NCBI RefSeq assembly: GCF_030695125.1
Contig: NZ_JAUYTP010000029.1
Span: 541,746-605,745, forward strand
Direction of reading: 5' to 3'
Origin: Allobosea sp.
GTDB taxonomy: Bacteria > Pseudomonadota > Alphaproteobacteria > Rhizobiales > Beijerinckiaceae
DNA: 64,000 nucleotides
Numbering within the stretch: the first letter of the stretch is position 1; every line of letters starts with the position of its first letter. The position numbers were made by a program, and so were the translations under genes. The notes beneath the pieces are model-generated. The model was not told the DNA's origin. It searched no databases and saw only the letters and a list, made by a program, of their open reading frames with translations. Shown one piece after another: positions 15,208 through 25,000 of this stretch.

Positions 15208-18200
15208 TCAGAAGCTCCAGCGGATTTGGGCGGAGCCGCCATAGCGGCGCGTCCTGACCGACACTTCGGCGTCGCCGCGCAGACCGAGGCTGACACGATC
15301 CGAGATCGCGGCGTCGAGCCCCGCGGCAAGCAGCGCGCTGTCGGCGTCGGGTCGCGCGCCGCGCGTGACGAAGGCGGAGCCCGGCAGGGCGGAGAGGCTC
15401 GCCGTGATCTGCGCGTCGCGCCGGTGGTAATGCGCCCAGGCCGCGCGGAGATGGCCCCGCACCGGCACGCCTCCGACGACGGCTTGCGCCTCCACTTCCA
15501 GACCCAGTTCAGAGCGGCTGGCGATGTCGCTGCGCCCGGCGACCGCCAGCGCCGCGGCCTGGCTGCCGAAAGCGGGGCGCTCGACGAAGGTGGGGGTCCG
15601 CACCGCCACCGCCTGCAGCGCTGCCAGTGGCGAGACGGTGAAGCCGGAACCCACGAGGACAGGCAAACGCGCCTGCAGCCGGCCGCTCCACGCCGTGCTG
15701 GCATAGGACGAGACCAGCCCGCCGCCGAGCACCGGGATGCTGCGCGAGACGTCGGTGTCGATCCGGGCAAAGGCGGCCGCCGCCGAGAGATCGAGCGCGC
15801 CGAGCTGCGTCATGCCGTAGAGGCCCGCCTGCACGACGTCGCTCTCGACCCGGCCGAGCCCGCCCGCCAGAGAAGCCCGCGCCTTGCCGCCCGCCACGGC
15901 AAGGCCGGCGAGGCTGTTGGCGCCAAGCCTGATGTCGAGGCCGGCCGCCATGTGGGCCTCGTCGAGATCGCGGCGCGCCGTGCCGAGCCGGGCCGAGCCC
16001 TCGCTGCGGCCGGCGCCGCCGGAGGCCGATCCCCAGAGCGCATAGGACGGCGGGGCGAGCCGGCCCGGAGCGAGCGGCGCATCGCTCACCGCAACCGATC
16101 CGGAGCTGAAGCTGGCGAACCCCGGTCCCGGGGTACCGGGAGAGAGGCGCCCGGCCAGGCCGCTGTCGAGCATGGTGGCCAGGAACTGGCCGGACAGGCG
16201 GTGGCCGATCGCGGGCGTGGCGGCATGGACCTCGCCTGAGAGCTGGTTCACCGCCGCCGGGATCGCCGCCGCCGGCAGGTTGTAGAGCGGAAACAGCGCC
16301 GAGGGGTCGGCGCCATCGGCCACCACACGGTCGATCGCCGTGGCGACGGCGAGCGCATTGGGCGATCCCGTCGCGCCGGCTGGCGGTGTCAGCGAGCCCG
16401 CTGGTGGCGCTGTGCCCGGATCTCCCGAGCCCGGGGTCGAGGGATCGGGCGCGCCCGCACCGGGCGACGTCGGGTCGGTGACGATCGGCACGAGCGGGCG
16501 CGGCGTCAGCGTCAGTTGCACGTCCTGGGTTGTATAGCTCACCGTCGAGGTGACGCCGTCGCCGAAGCTGCCTGTGGCATCCACCGTGCTGAAGGTGCCG
16601 CTGCGCCCGCCCGCGGCCGAGAGCAGCGTGTAGGGGCTGTTGAAGCTGTAGCTGCCGCCGAGCGGCACGAGCTGCAGCCGGCCCGCCAGAGCGGCGGTTC
16701 CCGTCACCACGATCCGGTCGGCGAGCGGGCCCTGCAGCTCGGCGCGATAGGTCGAGGCCGCATCGAGCGTCAGGTCGCCGTCGATCGTCAGCGTCCCCGG
16801 CGAATTGCCAGGCGACAGCGTGCCGCCGGCCACGGTGACCGAGGGAACCGTGCCCGAGCCGCCGAGCGTGGCGCCCGCATTGAGCGCGACGCCGGAGGAG
16901 TTGGCGATCGAGCCGTTCACCACGAGCGTGCCGCCATTGACCGTGGTCGCGCCGGCATAGCCGTTCACGCCCGAAAGCGTGAGCGCGCCGGTGCCGGTCT
17001 TGGTCAGGCTGCCATTCCCGTCCGGCCCGAGATCGCCGGCGAACTGGCTGTCGCCATTGCTGCCGCCGACGGTCAGCCGGCGCCCGGTGCCGAACGTCAC
17101 CCGGGTATCCGCAGACCCGGCGAGCGCGCCGATGCTCTGGTCTCCCGTGACGAGAAGGCGCGAATTGGCCCCGCTGAGGGTCACGACCGCCAACGGCGAC
17201 AGCGCGTTGGGGTTGACCGCCTCGAAGCCCGCTCCGCCCGAGATGGTGATCGCGCGCGAGTTGGGCAGCGTTCCCCCGGGGCCGATCCGCAGCAGACCGC
17301 CCGAGACATTGGTTGGGCCGGAATAGGAGCTGGCCCCGGTCAGGTCCTGGCTGTTCGCGCCGGTCTTCGTCAGCCCGCCGGTCCCGGTGATGGTGCCGGC
17401 GAAGCTTGCATTCCCGCTGCCCCCGAGCGTCAGCATGGCGAAGCCGAGCGAGACGCTCCCGCCCGCCGTTCCGGCCAGGCTGGCGACGCTCTGGCTGAAA
17501 TTGGACAGCGACCAGGCGCCGCCGTTGACGGTGACCGCGGTCGCGGCGGGCAGTGCATTGGCGGTGCCCATCCTCAGGGTGCCGCCATTGACGATCGTCG
17601 CCCCGGTATAAGTGCTGACGCCGGCCAGCGTCAGCGTGCCCGTACCCTCCTTGGTGAGCCCGCCGCCGCTGCCGGAGATCTCGCCGTCGAAGGTCGAACT
17701 GGCGTTCTGCGAGCCGGCGGTGAGGCGTGATCCCAGCCCCAGCGCGATCACCCCGCCGCCGCTCAGCCCGTTCACGGCCAGGGCGGAGTTGAGCCTGTAG
17801 GTCCCGTCGACCTGAAGGTTCGTCGCCGTCTCGACGACGGCGGGATTATTCGTGGTGAGCGTCCCGCCGGGCCGGACCTCGAGCGTGCCGATGCTGGCGC
17901 CGACGCCGGTCCAGACGGTGTCGCCCGAGAAGATCAGGCGCGACGGGCCGGTGATGCCGGTCGAGAAGGTGCCGCCGCGGATGGACAGCGACGCGGAGGC
18001 GCTGCCGATTTCGCCGCTGCCTTCGAGGCGCCTGATCACCGCATCGAAAGCCCCGAACTGGAGCGTCGCGCCGGCATTGATCGTGAACAGGTCGATCGAG
18101 TTCCCGAAATCATCGATCCCGAACGTGTTGGGGCCGCCGGCGACGACATTGCCGCCCTCGATGATCACCTGCCCGCGCAGGCCGCCCACCCCGTTCCAGC

Positions 18201-18633
18201 TGGTCACGGTGATATTCCCGGTATCGCTGGTCGAGCCGAAATAGAGGATCGCATCACGCCCGAGGTCCCCGAAGGACACCGACAGCGTTCGCCCCGCGAC
18301 GGCCGAGAGGCGCGCCACGGAACCGTCCTCGGTCATGACCCGGCTCCCCAGCACGACGTCGTCCAGCGCGCGGATATGGCCGGCGGTGCCGATGAAGGTC
18401 AGCGTGCTGAAGGGATAGGGGTTGTCGGTGGAAACCTCGCCGAGGCCGCCGACATTGCCGTTGCTCTGGGCCTGGGCGGGGGCCAGACCGGAGCATGACA
18501 CGGCCAACGCCGAGAAGAGAATGAAATAAATCCGGTCAAATTTGATGTATTCTGCAGAACAGAGTCTCTTCTTGCCAGTTTCAGGCCCCTTGGTCAGTAT
18601 CGAGTTGAGGCTGGTACTAGCAAAGAGGCGCAT
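15208..18633 (-). CDS. Autotransporter (type Va secretion) with PATR repeats
   Basis: A 1141-residue self-secreted surface protein. The start at 18633 gives a long leader with a hydrophobic core (FILFSALAVSCSGLAPAQA). The passenger is Gly/Ser/Thr-rich with autotransporter-associated beta-strand repeats, e.g. GGGLTKEGTGTLTLAGVSTY near residue 330, LTKTGANSQDLTGASSYSG near 420 and LTKTGTGALTLSGVNGYAG near 545. A Pro/Gly-rich linker lies around residues 705-755. The last 270 or so residues form the autotransporter beta-barrel, ending QIRWSF with the terminal aromatic expected for Bam insertion. The ligand is unknown. It is divergent from the HTH gene at 18731, with a 97-bp shared promoter region. 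Confidence 0.93.
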   Translation of the reverse strand: MRLFASTSLNSILTKGPETGKKRLCSAEYIKFDRIYFILFSALAVSCSGLAPAQAQSNGNVGGLGEVSTDNPYPFSTLTFIGTAGHIRALDDVVLGSRVMTEDGSVARLSAVAGRTLSVSFGDLGRDAILYFGSTSDTGNITVTSWNGVGGLRGQVIIEGGNVVAGGPNTFGIDDFGNSIDLFTINAGATLQFGAFDAVIRRLEGSGEIGSASASLSIRGGTFSTGITGPSRLIFSGDTVWTGVGASIGTLEVRPGGTLTTNNPAVVETATNLQVDGTYRLNSALAVNGLSGGGVIALGLGSRLTAGSQNASSTFDGEISGSGGGLTKEGTGTLTLAGVSTYTGATIVNGGTLRMGTANALPAATAVTVNGGAWSLSNFSQSVASLAGTAGGSVSLGFAMLTLGGSGNASFAGTITGTGGLTKTGANSQDLTGASSYSGPTNVSGGLLRIGPGGTLPNSRAITISGGAGFEAVNPNALSPLAVVTLSGANSRLLVTGDQSIGALAGSADTRVTFGTGRRLTVGGSNGDSQFAGDLGPDGNGSLTKTGTGALTLSGVNGYAGATTVNGGTLVVNGSIANSSGVALNAGATLGGSGTVPSVTVAGGTLSPGNSPGTLTIDGDLTLDAASTYRAELQGPLADRIVVTGTAALAGRLQLVPLGGSYSFNSPYTLLSAAGGRSGTFSTVDATGSFGDGVTSTVSYTTQDVQLTLTPRPLVPIVTDPTSPGAGAPDPSTPGSGDPGTAPPAGSLTPPAGATGSPNALAVATAIDRVVADGADPSALFPLYNLPAAAIPAAVNQLSGEVHAATPAIGHRLSGQFLATMLDSGLAGRLSPGTPGPGFASFSSGSVAVSDAPLAPGRLAPPSYALWGSASGGAGRSEGSARLGTARRDLDEAHMAAGLDIRLGANSLAGLAVAGGKARASLAGGLGRVESDVVQAGLYGMTQLGALDLSAAAAFARIDTDVSRSIPVLGGGLVSSYASTAWSGRLQARLPVLVGSGFTVSPLAALQAVAVRTPTFVERPAFGSQAAALAVAGRSDIASRSELGLEVEAQAVVGGVPVRGHLRAAWAHYHRRDAQITASLSALPGSAFVTRGARPDADSALLAAGLDAAISDRVSLGLRGDAEVSVRTRRYGGSAQIRWSF

Positions 18634-18700
18634 TGCAGATGATCTGTCGTTTGAGTCGGTCGGCTGAGACAGCGCATTACTCCGGTCTCGGCACCGGGCG

Positions 18701-18718
18701 GCAAAGTCCAAACTTTGC
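18701..18718. promoter_or_regulatory. Palindrome in the divergent autotransporter / HTH promoter region
   Basis: GCAAAGT-CCAA-ACTTTGC: 7-bp arms and a 4-bp spacer, 12 bp upstream of the regulator ATG. Size and position suit an operator for the adjacent regulator acting on itself and on the autotransporter. It could instead form a leader hairpin. Confidence 0.45.
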
Positions 18719-18730
18719 AGGTATGTCGCG

Positions 18731-19636
18731 ATGAGTGATGTCTGCGAGCCGACAAGCCGGCCCGGCCCGCTGCATCCGGCCATCCAGGCCCATCTCCAGG
18801 CACCGGTCTGGACCGATGCGGCGGCGCTGATCGGCGGACCCGCCTTTCGGGAGGTGGTGCGGGACTACTGCCTCGCGATGATGCAGCCGCCGGAGATGGC
18901 CTGGCCCGCAGACAAGTTCTTCGGCCAGAAGCTGCGCTATCTCGTCTCCTTCGCCCTGATCGGCCAGGACGCGCTCTGGCGCCGCAACGGGGGCGCACTG
19001 CCGACACTGTCCGCGCTGCAGCGCGCGGCCCCCGCCAGCGCCCGGCAGATCGCCGCCCTCGTCGCGGCGCTGAAGCTCGGCGGCTATGTCGTCGCCAGTC
19101 GTGCCGCATGCGATCGGCGCGCGGTGCGGCTGAAGCCGGCGATGGCGCTCCTGCGCGAGATCGGCCGTTCGCCGCTGGCCTTCCTCGCGGCGTCGGAACG
19201 GCTGGCGCCGGCGCCCCGGCCGCTCGCCACCCGGCTGAGCGAGGACGAGGTCGCGCTGGCCGACTGGCTCGGCCGGTCCTACGACCTCTTCGTGGAGCAG
19301 GATCTCTACTTCTCGCCCTTTGCGAACATCGTGCGGTTCACGGAGCAGGATTGCGGCTATCCGGTCCTGTCAGCCGTGCTCGGCGCGCATTACACGGCGA
19401 GCACCGGGGCCGGAGACCCGATCCTGCTCTCCTATGGCGGGCTGGCGGAGCGCTTTCGCGTTTCGCGCCAGCATATCGGCAACCTCTTTCGCGAGGCCGA
19501 GCGCCGCGGCTGCTTCCGGGTCGATCCCGGCGGCCGCGCCGTCGCGGTCGCGCCGGATTTCCTGTGGGAGTTCGAGACCTGGGCCGCCGGGCAGATCGCC
19601 CATCATCGCCGCACCGCAGAGCAGATCCTGGCCTGA
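18731..19636 (+). CDS. Two-HTH putative transcriptional regulator, paralogue of the 41163 and 42232 genes
   Basis: A 301-residue cytoplasmic protein. Two helix-turn-helix-like regions can be seen. One lies near residues 95-130 (LSALQRAAPASARQIAALVA followed by ALKLGGYVV). The other is near the C-terminus (YGGLAERFRVSRQHIGNLF followed by REAERRGCF), with a winged-helix shape. Order and spacing match the tandem genes at 41163 and 42232, although sequence identity to them is low. I do not recognise a named family. A palindrome precedes its start, and the divergent autotransporter is a likely target. It is convergent with sapC. Confidence 0.78.
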   Translation: MSDVCEPTSRPGPLHPAIQAHLQAPVWTDAAALIGGPAFREVVRDYCLAMMQPPEMAWPADKFFGQKLRYLVSFALIGQDALWRRNGGALPTLSALQRAAPASARQIAALVAALKLGGYVVASRAACDRRAVRLKPAMALLREIGRSPLAFLAASERLAPAPRPLATRLSEDEVALADWLGRSYDLFVEQDLYFSPFANIVRFTEQDCGYPVLSAVLGAHYTASTGAGDPILLSYGGLAERFRVSRQHIGNLFREAERRGCFRVDPGGRAVAVAPDFLWEFETWAAGQIAHHRRTAEQILA

Positions 19637-19656
19637 CAGGACCGCTGCGGCGCCGC

Positions 19657-19675
19657 CCGCGCCTGGCAGGCGCGG
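19657..19675. terminator. Hairpin between convergent HTH and sapC genes
   Basis: CCGCGCC-TGGCA-GGCGCGG in the 50-bp gap between the two stop codons. There is no T run; probable bidirectional terminator. Confidence 0.45.
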
Positions 19676-19686
19676 CTGTGGCTGTC

Positions 19687-20409
19687 TCAGGCGCGCGGCA
19701 CCGCGCGCTCGCCGAGGAGGGCGAAGTTGGCCAAGCTGATCAGATGCGCATAGATCGGCGCGAGATAGCCCTTGTGCTTCAGGTCGAGCAGGGTTTCGTC
19801 CGGCTGCGCGTTGAGGCGTTCCTCGCTGATCGCGGAAAAGCCTGAAAAGCTCGAGCTTGAGCCATCCGGCGAGCGGATTTCGACGGTGATCGTCTGGAAC
19901 AGGTCGAGCGCCTTGAGCGCGGCCGTGAAAGCCGCCGTGGCCTTGGCCGCTTCGGCATATTCGGCCACGAAAGCGACGACGCGCTGCAGCGCCTCGGTCG
20001 GCTCTCCCTCCTCCGTGAACAGCCGCTCGCCCTCGCTCTCCTGCAGCCCGGCGAACCCGCCATCGATGCAGACGATCTGCTGCTGCGCCGACACCTCCCC
20101 GCCGATGAAGGGGTAGCGCCGCAGATAGGCCGGCGCGTGCAGGCCGCGCCAGCGGCCGTCCGCATCGACGAGCCCGTTTTCACCCGAGCGCATCCCGACC
20201 ATGAACAGGGGCGAGACGCTGTCCTGCTCCTCGAGGAACAGGATCGGCATGTCGCGGCAACCGGCTGCGAATTCCGCCATCAGCGCCGGCAGCACATGGC
20301 TGCGGGCGGCGAAGGCATAGGGCGCCGCGGTCGGCGCCAGCCGGGACTGGCGGTGCGTGTCGCGGTCGAGCACGGCGATGCTGGAATAGAAGAGCGGCAG
20401 GGGGGTCAT
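19687..20409 (-). CDS. SapC family protein
   Basis: A 240-residue protein of the SapC family (PF07277 type), named after the Campylobacter fetus S-layer locus. Recognisable parts are the N-terminal HVLPALMAEFAAGCRDMPIL, then FMVGMRSGENGLVD, RRYPFIGGE, CIDGGFAGLQ and the C-terminal YLAPIYAHLISLANF. No signal peptide or membrane segment is obvious. It is the last gene of the exoprotein operon, 51 bp after the ShlB-type gene. Its biochemical function is not established; the context suggests a part in production or secretion of the giant adhesin. Confidence 0.85.
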   Translation of the reverse strand: MTPLPLFYSSIAVLDRDTHRQSRLAPTAAPYAFAARSHVLPALMAEFAAGCRDMPILFLEEQDSVSPLFMVGMRSGENGLVDADGRWRGLHAPAYLRRYPFIGGEVSAQQQIVCIDGGFAGLQESEGERLFTEEGEPTEALQRVVAFVAEYAEAAKATAAFTAALKALDLFQTITVEIRSPDGSSSSFSGFSAISEERLNAQPDETLLDLKHKGYLAPIYAHLISLANFALLGERAVPRA

Positions 20410-20460
20410 GATCCGATCCTTGGCGGAAGGCTGAGGGGTTCGATGGTCGGCGGCGTGTGC

Positions 20461-22095
20461 TCAGAGGCTCTTGCGCAGGCTGAGCCGGACATAGAGTTCG
20501 ACATCGCGCTGCGAGGCCGAGACACGTTCGAGCGCATGGCCGAAGCCGCCCTCGAGCGTCGCCCAGTCGAGCGGCCGCCAGATCAGGCCGGCGCCGACCG
20601 CGGTGGCGCGGGCCGGGGCCACGACGCTGGCATAGGTGATGCCGTGATCGAGAAAGACGAAGGCCTCCAGCTGACGCAGCGGCTCCGGCAGCACGTAATG
20701 CAGCTCCGCCTGGGCATAAAAGCCCGAATGGCCGAAGGCCGCCCCGACGGGGTATCCGCGCACCGTGGTCGGGCCGCCGATCTGGAATATCTGGTCCCCC
20801 GGCAGCTGCCTATCGCGGCTGTGCTGCCAGGCGCCGACGAGCGAGCCGTAGATGTCGTCGGTGATGCGCCAGACCGTGGTGGTATTGCCGGTCATTAGGA
20901 CAAAGTCCCGCTTGTCGCCGAAGATCAGGTTCTCATGGGTCACGCTGGCCCAGTTGGCCGTCGAAGAATGCTGGAGGGACGGCAGGCTGACCGTCAGCGC
21001 GGCGCCGGCCATGAGGCGGCGATAGCGGCTGTCGACGGTGGCGATGTCGAGCTGCTTGCTGCGTCCGCTGCCCAGCCCGTAGGAGCCGGTCGCCTGCAGC
21101 AGGACGAGATCGGTCGCGAAGATGGGCTGCGACAGCGTGAGCGATGCGCTCTCCGAGACGCCTTCGGGTCTCAGCTCGCGGATCTGGCCGGCGACGATGC
21201 GATAGGCCGACCGGTTGAAACTCGCTCCCAACCGCGTCCCCCAGGGCGAGACGGGCAGCGTGTAGCTGGCGCTGCCGAGCACGCTGCCCCTGACGCGCGA
21301 CCCGTAGACGATCAGGCGGTCGTCAATGCCGAGCAGGTTGTGATGCCGCCAGAACAGGGTGCCCTGATAGCGCCCGGTCGAGATCACACCCTGATTGTCG
21401 AAGGAGAGCTGGACGATGTTGCGCGCCGGCTCGGTGATCGCGAAGTCGAGATTGGTCAGCCCGAAGCTGGCGCCCGGACCGAGTTGCGCCCGGACCTGAA
21501 GATCGTTCAGCCGGTTGAACAGCGAGACGGACCGGTTCAGCGCGGGTGCATCGACCACCTCGCCCTCTCCTGCCGGAATCTGCGCCCGGATGTACCAGGG
21601 CCAGGTCTGGACGGCGCCGGAGAGGCCGACCGTGCCGAGGCGTCCTTCGACCAGGCCGATCGTCAGCACGCCGCCATCGAGCTTCTGCGGCGGCAGCACG
21701 GCGCTGGCCGTGATCAGCCCCCGCTCCGCATAGAGATCGTTGACCGACTGCACGATCGCGCCGATCGCGGCGAGATCGACCTCGCGACCGACATGCCGGG
21801 CGCGGATCGCATCCAGATCGGCCGATGCCAGGAAGTGCGACGGCGCGAAGTCGATGCGGGTCAGCAGGATCTTCGTGCCGCCGGCCGGGAATTCGAGCCG
21901 TGGCCCGGGCGCAGGCGCGACCACACCCGGGCCGCTCTGGCGTTGCGGCCGGGTCTGGCGCTCGATGCCCAGCCTCTGGCGTTCCGCTTCGCTCTCGATC
22001 GTCCGCGACACGATCTGCGCCCGCACCGACGGCACGATGCCGCCGAATGCGAGCGCGAGAACCGCCAGCCGGGCCAGCCCTCGCGATCGGCTCAA
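20461..22095 (-). CDS. ShlB/FhaC/HecB-family two-partner secretion outer-membrane transporter (TpsB)
   Basis: A 544-residue outer-membrane pore that would recognise and export the adjacent exoprotein. It has a signal peptide (LAVLALAFGGIVPSVRAQ), then a POTRA region (LTRIDFAPSHFLASADLDAI to GVLTIGLVEGRLG), then a 16-strand barrel domain with the conserved VRGYP motif near residue 445 that marks the extracellular loop reaching into the pore. The start is TTG at 22095, overlapping the exoprotein stop (TTGA), with GAGG upstream; no later start would keep the signal peptide. Translational coupling to the exoprotein is therefore likely. Confidence 0.93.
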   Translation of the reverse strand: MSRSRGLARLAVLALAFGGIVPSVRAQIVSRTIESEAERQRLGIERQTRPQRQSGPGVVAPAPGPRLEFPAGGTKILLTRIDFAPSHFLASADLDAIRARHVGREVDLAAIGAIVQSVNDLYAERGLITASAVLPPQKLDGGVLTIGLVEGRLGTVGLSGAVQTWPWYIRAQIPAGEGEVVDAPALNRSVSLFNRLNDLQVRAQLGPGASFGLTNLDFAITEPARNIVQLSFDNQGVISTGRYQGTLFWRHHNLLGIDDRLIVYGSRVRGSVLGSASYTLPVSPWGTRLGASFNRSAYRIVAGQIRELRPEGVSESASLTLSQPIFATDLVLLQATGSYGLGSGRSKQLDIATVDSRYRRLMAGAALTVSLPSLQHSSTANWASVTHENLIFGDKRDFVLMTGNTTTVWRITDDIYGSLVGAWQHSRDRQLPGDQIFQIGGPTTVRGYPVGAAFGHSGFYAQAELHYVLPEPLRQLEAFVFLDHGITYASVVAPARATAVGAGLIWRPLDWATLEGGFGHALERVSASQRDVELYVRLSLRKSL

Positions 22096-25000
22096 GGCTG
22101 ATCCTCGGTCTCGTCGAGGTTGACGAGGGGCTGGCCCAGCGGGAGCCCCGGAGCCCGCATTCCGTCGAGGCCCGGCACCGGACCGGGCTGGAACCCGAGG
22201 GGACCGAACACGAAGCTGCGCGCGGCATCGCGGAAGGACGGGGCGCTCCCCAGGAGAGGCCCCAGACGTTCGAGATCGAAGGTCAGCGACGCGCCCGAGG
22301 AGGGCGGGATATCGGCCACGCTGGCATCGAAACGCACGATGAAGGCGCTGGTCGTCAGGGCCTTGCCATCGATCGTGACGAAATACGACCGGTTGTTCGG
22401 GAAGAGCTGGACGTCGAAGCCGGCCCGCGGAACCGGGCTGCGGTTGTTGCTGAGGACGCTCATCACCGGTGTCGTCAGCGTGAGGCTGCCCGGAACGAAA
22501 GCGTTGCGGAGGTCGAGCCGTTGCGCGCTCGTCGTCAGACGCGCCTCGGTGGCGTCGAAGCGACCGGTCTCGAAGCGCGGCGCATCGATGCCGAGTTCGA
22601 CGCTCTCGGCCGTTCGCTCACGCGCCCCCCCGATGTCGACCTGCAGGGGCAGGGTTCCGCCGGAGGGAAGCTGGACGATGTCGGCTGCGATCCGCGTGCC
22701 CAGAATGGTGATGCTCTCGCCGGCGCCGAACCGGCCCAGCCGCACCGTATCGGGGGCGGTGAATGTGGCGCGACGCGCCGCCCCGACCCCGATCGCGACG
22801 GAGCCGATGCCGCTGCGCCCGGCCTCGACGACGAGCGCGTCGGTTGCCGACAGGCGCTGAGCCGTGATCGCACCGGCCGCAACGAGCGCCGCCGACCCAT
22901 CGATGGCAGCGTCACCGATAGTCAGATCACCCGATGCCGAAGCAAGGCTCAGATCGCCGCCCGTCGACAGGCTCGCAACATCCAGCCGCCCGCCTGCATC
23001 GAGCTTGGCGGAGCCCGCGGCCAGCAGCCGGCCGCCGTCGAGCGTCGCGGCAGCCGACAGCGTCACCGCTCCGGTCGAGGCGAGCGAGCCGATCGCGAGC
23101 GAACCCGCCGTCGAGACGGCCAGCACGTCGCGGGCCGCCACGGTGCCGAGAGCCATGTCGCCCGCCGCGGAGAGGGCGGCGTCGCCCGCCGCGTCGAGCT
23201 GCGTGGCCGCGATGCCGGCGCGCCGCGAGACGATGGTCAGCCCCCCGGACTCGGCACCGATGGTGCCCAGCACGATGGCCCCGTCAGCATCGATCGCCAC
23301 CGCGCGCCCGGCCCCGACGGTCCCCATCGAGACCCGCTCGGCCCGGACGATGACATCGCGGCCGGCCCGCGCCGCGGCGAGCGTCATGGCGCCCGACGTC
23401 GAGAGGTTCAGCAAGCGCCCTGCCGACAGGGCATCGGCTTCGATGATGGCGCCTGAGACCGACAGGTCGCCCGCCGCGGCCACGTCCGTGCCGAGAACGA
23501 TCGCTCCGGTGGCCGAAAGGCGCGCATCGTCGCCCGCCTGAAAGCCCGCCAGACGCAACGCACCAGCCCGTGCTGTCAGATTGGCGCGGCCGCCCGCCGC
23601 GAAGGAACCCGTGATATCGATATCGACGGCGCTGATCGTCGCCGCACCGGATACGCGGATGCTCCGCGCGATGAGGCTGCTGCCGGTGGACACGACGGAC
23701 AGGTCGCGCGTCGCGGTCACATCGCCCAGCGTCAGGCCTGCCATTGCGAACAGAATCGCATCCTCGGCCGAATCGAGCGCATCCGCCACGATGCTCGCCC
23801 CGGTCGAGGCGATCGTCAGCCTGCCGGCCACCGTCGCCGCACTGGTGAGATCGATGGCACCACGCGCCGACAGGCTGGCCGTTCCTGCACGCAGGCTCGC
23901 CAGTTGCAAAGCGCCGTTCTGGGCTGTCAGGGTCGCTGTGCCGCCAGCGGTCAGGGCGCCGGTCATCGTGATGCTCGTCGCGGCGCTCAGGCTCGCATCG
24001 CCGGCCGCATCGAGCGCACCGGCCGTGATGCCGTCGCCTGCCGAGGTGATCGTCAGCCCGCCGGCCGTCGTCGTGGCGCCGGTCAGGTCAATCGCGCCGC
24101 TCGCCGACAGGCTCGCGTGTCCGACCCGAAGGCTCGCCAGCTGCAGCGCGCCGTTCTGGGCGGTCAGCGTCGCGGTGCCGCCAGCGGTCAGGGCGCCGCT
24201 CAGCGTGATGCCCGTCGCGGCGGTCAGGTTCGCATCGCCGGCCGCATCGAGCGCGCCCGCCGTGATGCCGGCTCCGGTCGAGGTGATCGCCAGCCCGCCG
24301 GCCGTCGTCGTGGCGCCGGTCAGGGCGACCGCGCCGCTCGCCGTGAGGGTGGCCGCCGCGCCGGACGAGAGCGCGCCGACGGTCAGCGCGCCGCCGGACG
24401 TCGCGAGCGTGGCGCTGCCGGCATTCGTCAGCGTATCGACCGTCAGGTCCCCCCCGGCGTCCAGCCGGATTGCGCCTGTGCTGGCGACGAGGGTCATCAC
24501 ATGCGTCGGGCCCGTCGTCGCCAGATGGATGTCCCCGGCCAGGCTGCTCGCCGACACGGATGGCGCGGCAAAGGCCAGGGCTGCCGCCGCACTGCCGATG
24601 CCCGCGCCGGCGACGAACGAGATGACGCCGCCGCTCTGGCTGGCATCGATGAGGGCGCCGGCGTCGCCGTTGCCGAGAAGGCTGCCGGCGGCGGTAAGCA
24701 GGATCGAGGCGCCGCCCACCGGCGCTACCAGCGCGCTGGTGACCGAGCCCAGGACCATGTCGCTGCCGGACGACAGCGCGACCCGGCCGGCAGCGCTGAC
24801 GATTGCCCCACTGGCCATCGCGATCCGGCTCCCCGTCAGGTCGAGCGCGCCGCTCGTGGCGCGCGCCCGGCGCAGCACCTCGATGGCACCATCGGCGCTC
24901 GCCGTCAGGCTGACACCGGCCTCGAGGTCGCCGATCCTCAGCGCAGCGGGCGCTTGGCCGGCGATGGTCGGCGCCGCGAGCCAGGCCGAACCGCCGATCC

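Noticed and set aside
23676..24386. Direct repeats considered as a CRISPR array
   Set aside because: The 237-bp period is in frame and translates to a protein repeat; there are no short identical repeats with unique spacers and no cas genes.
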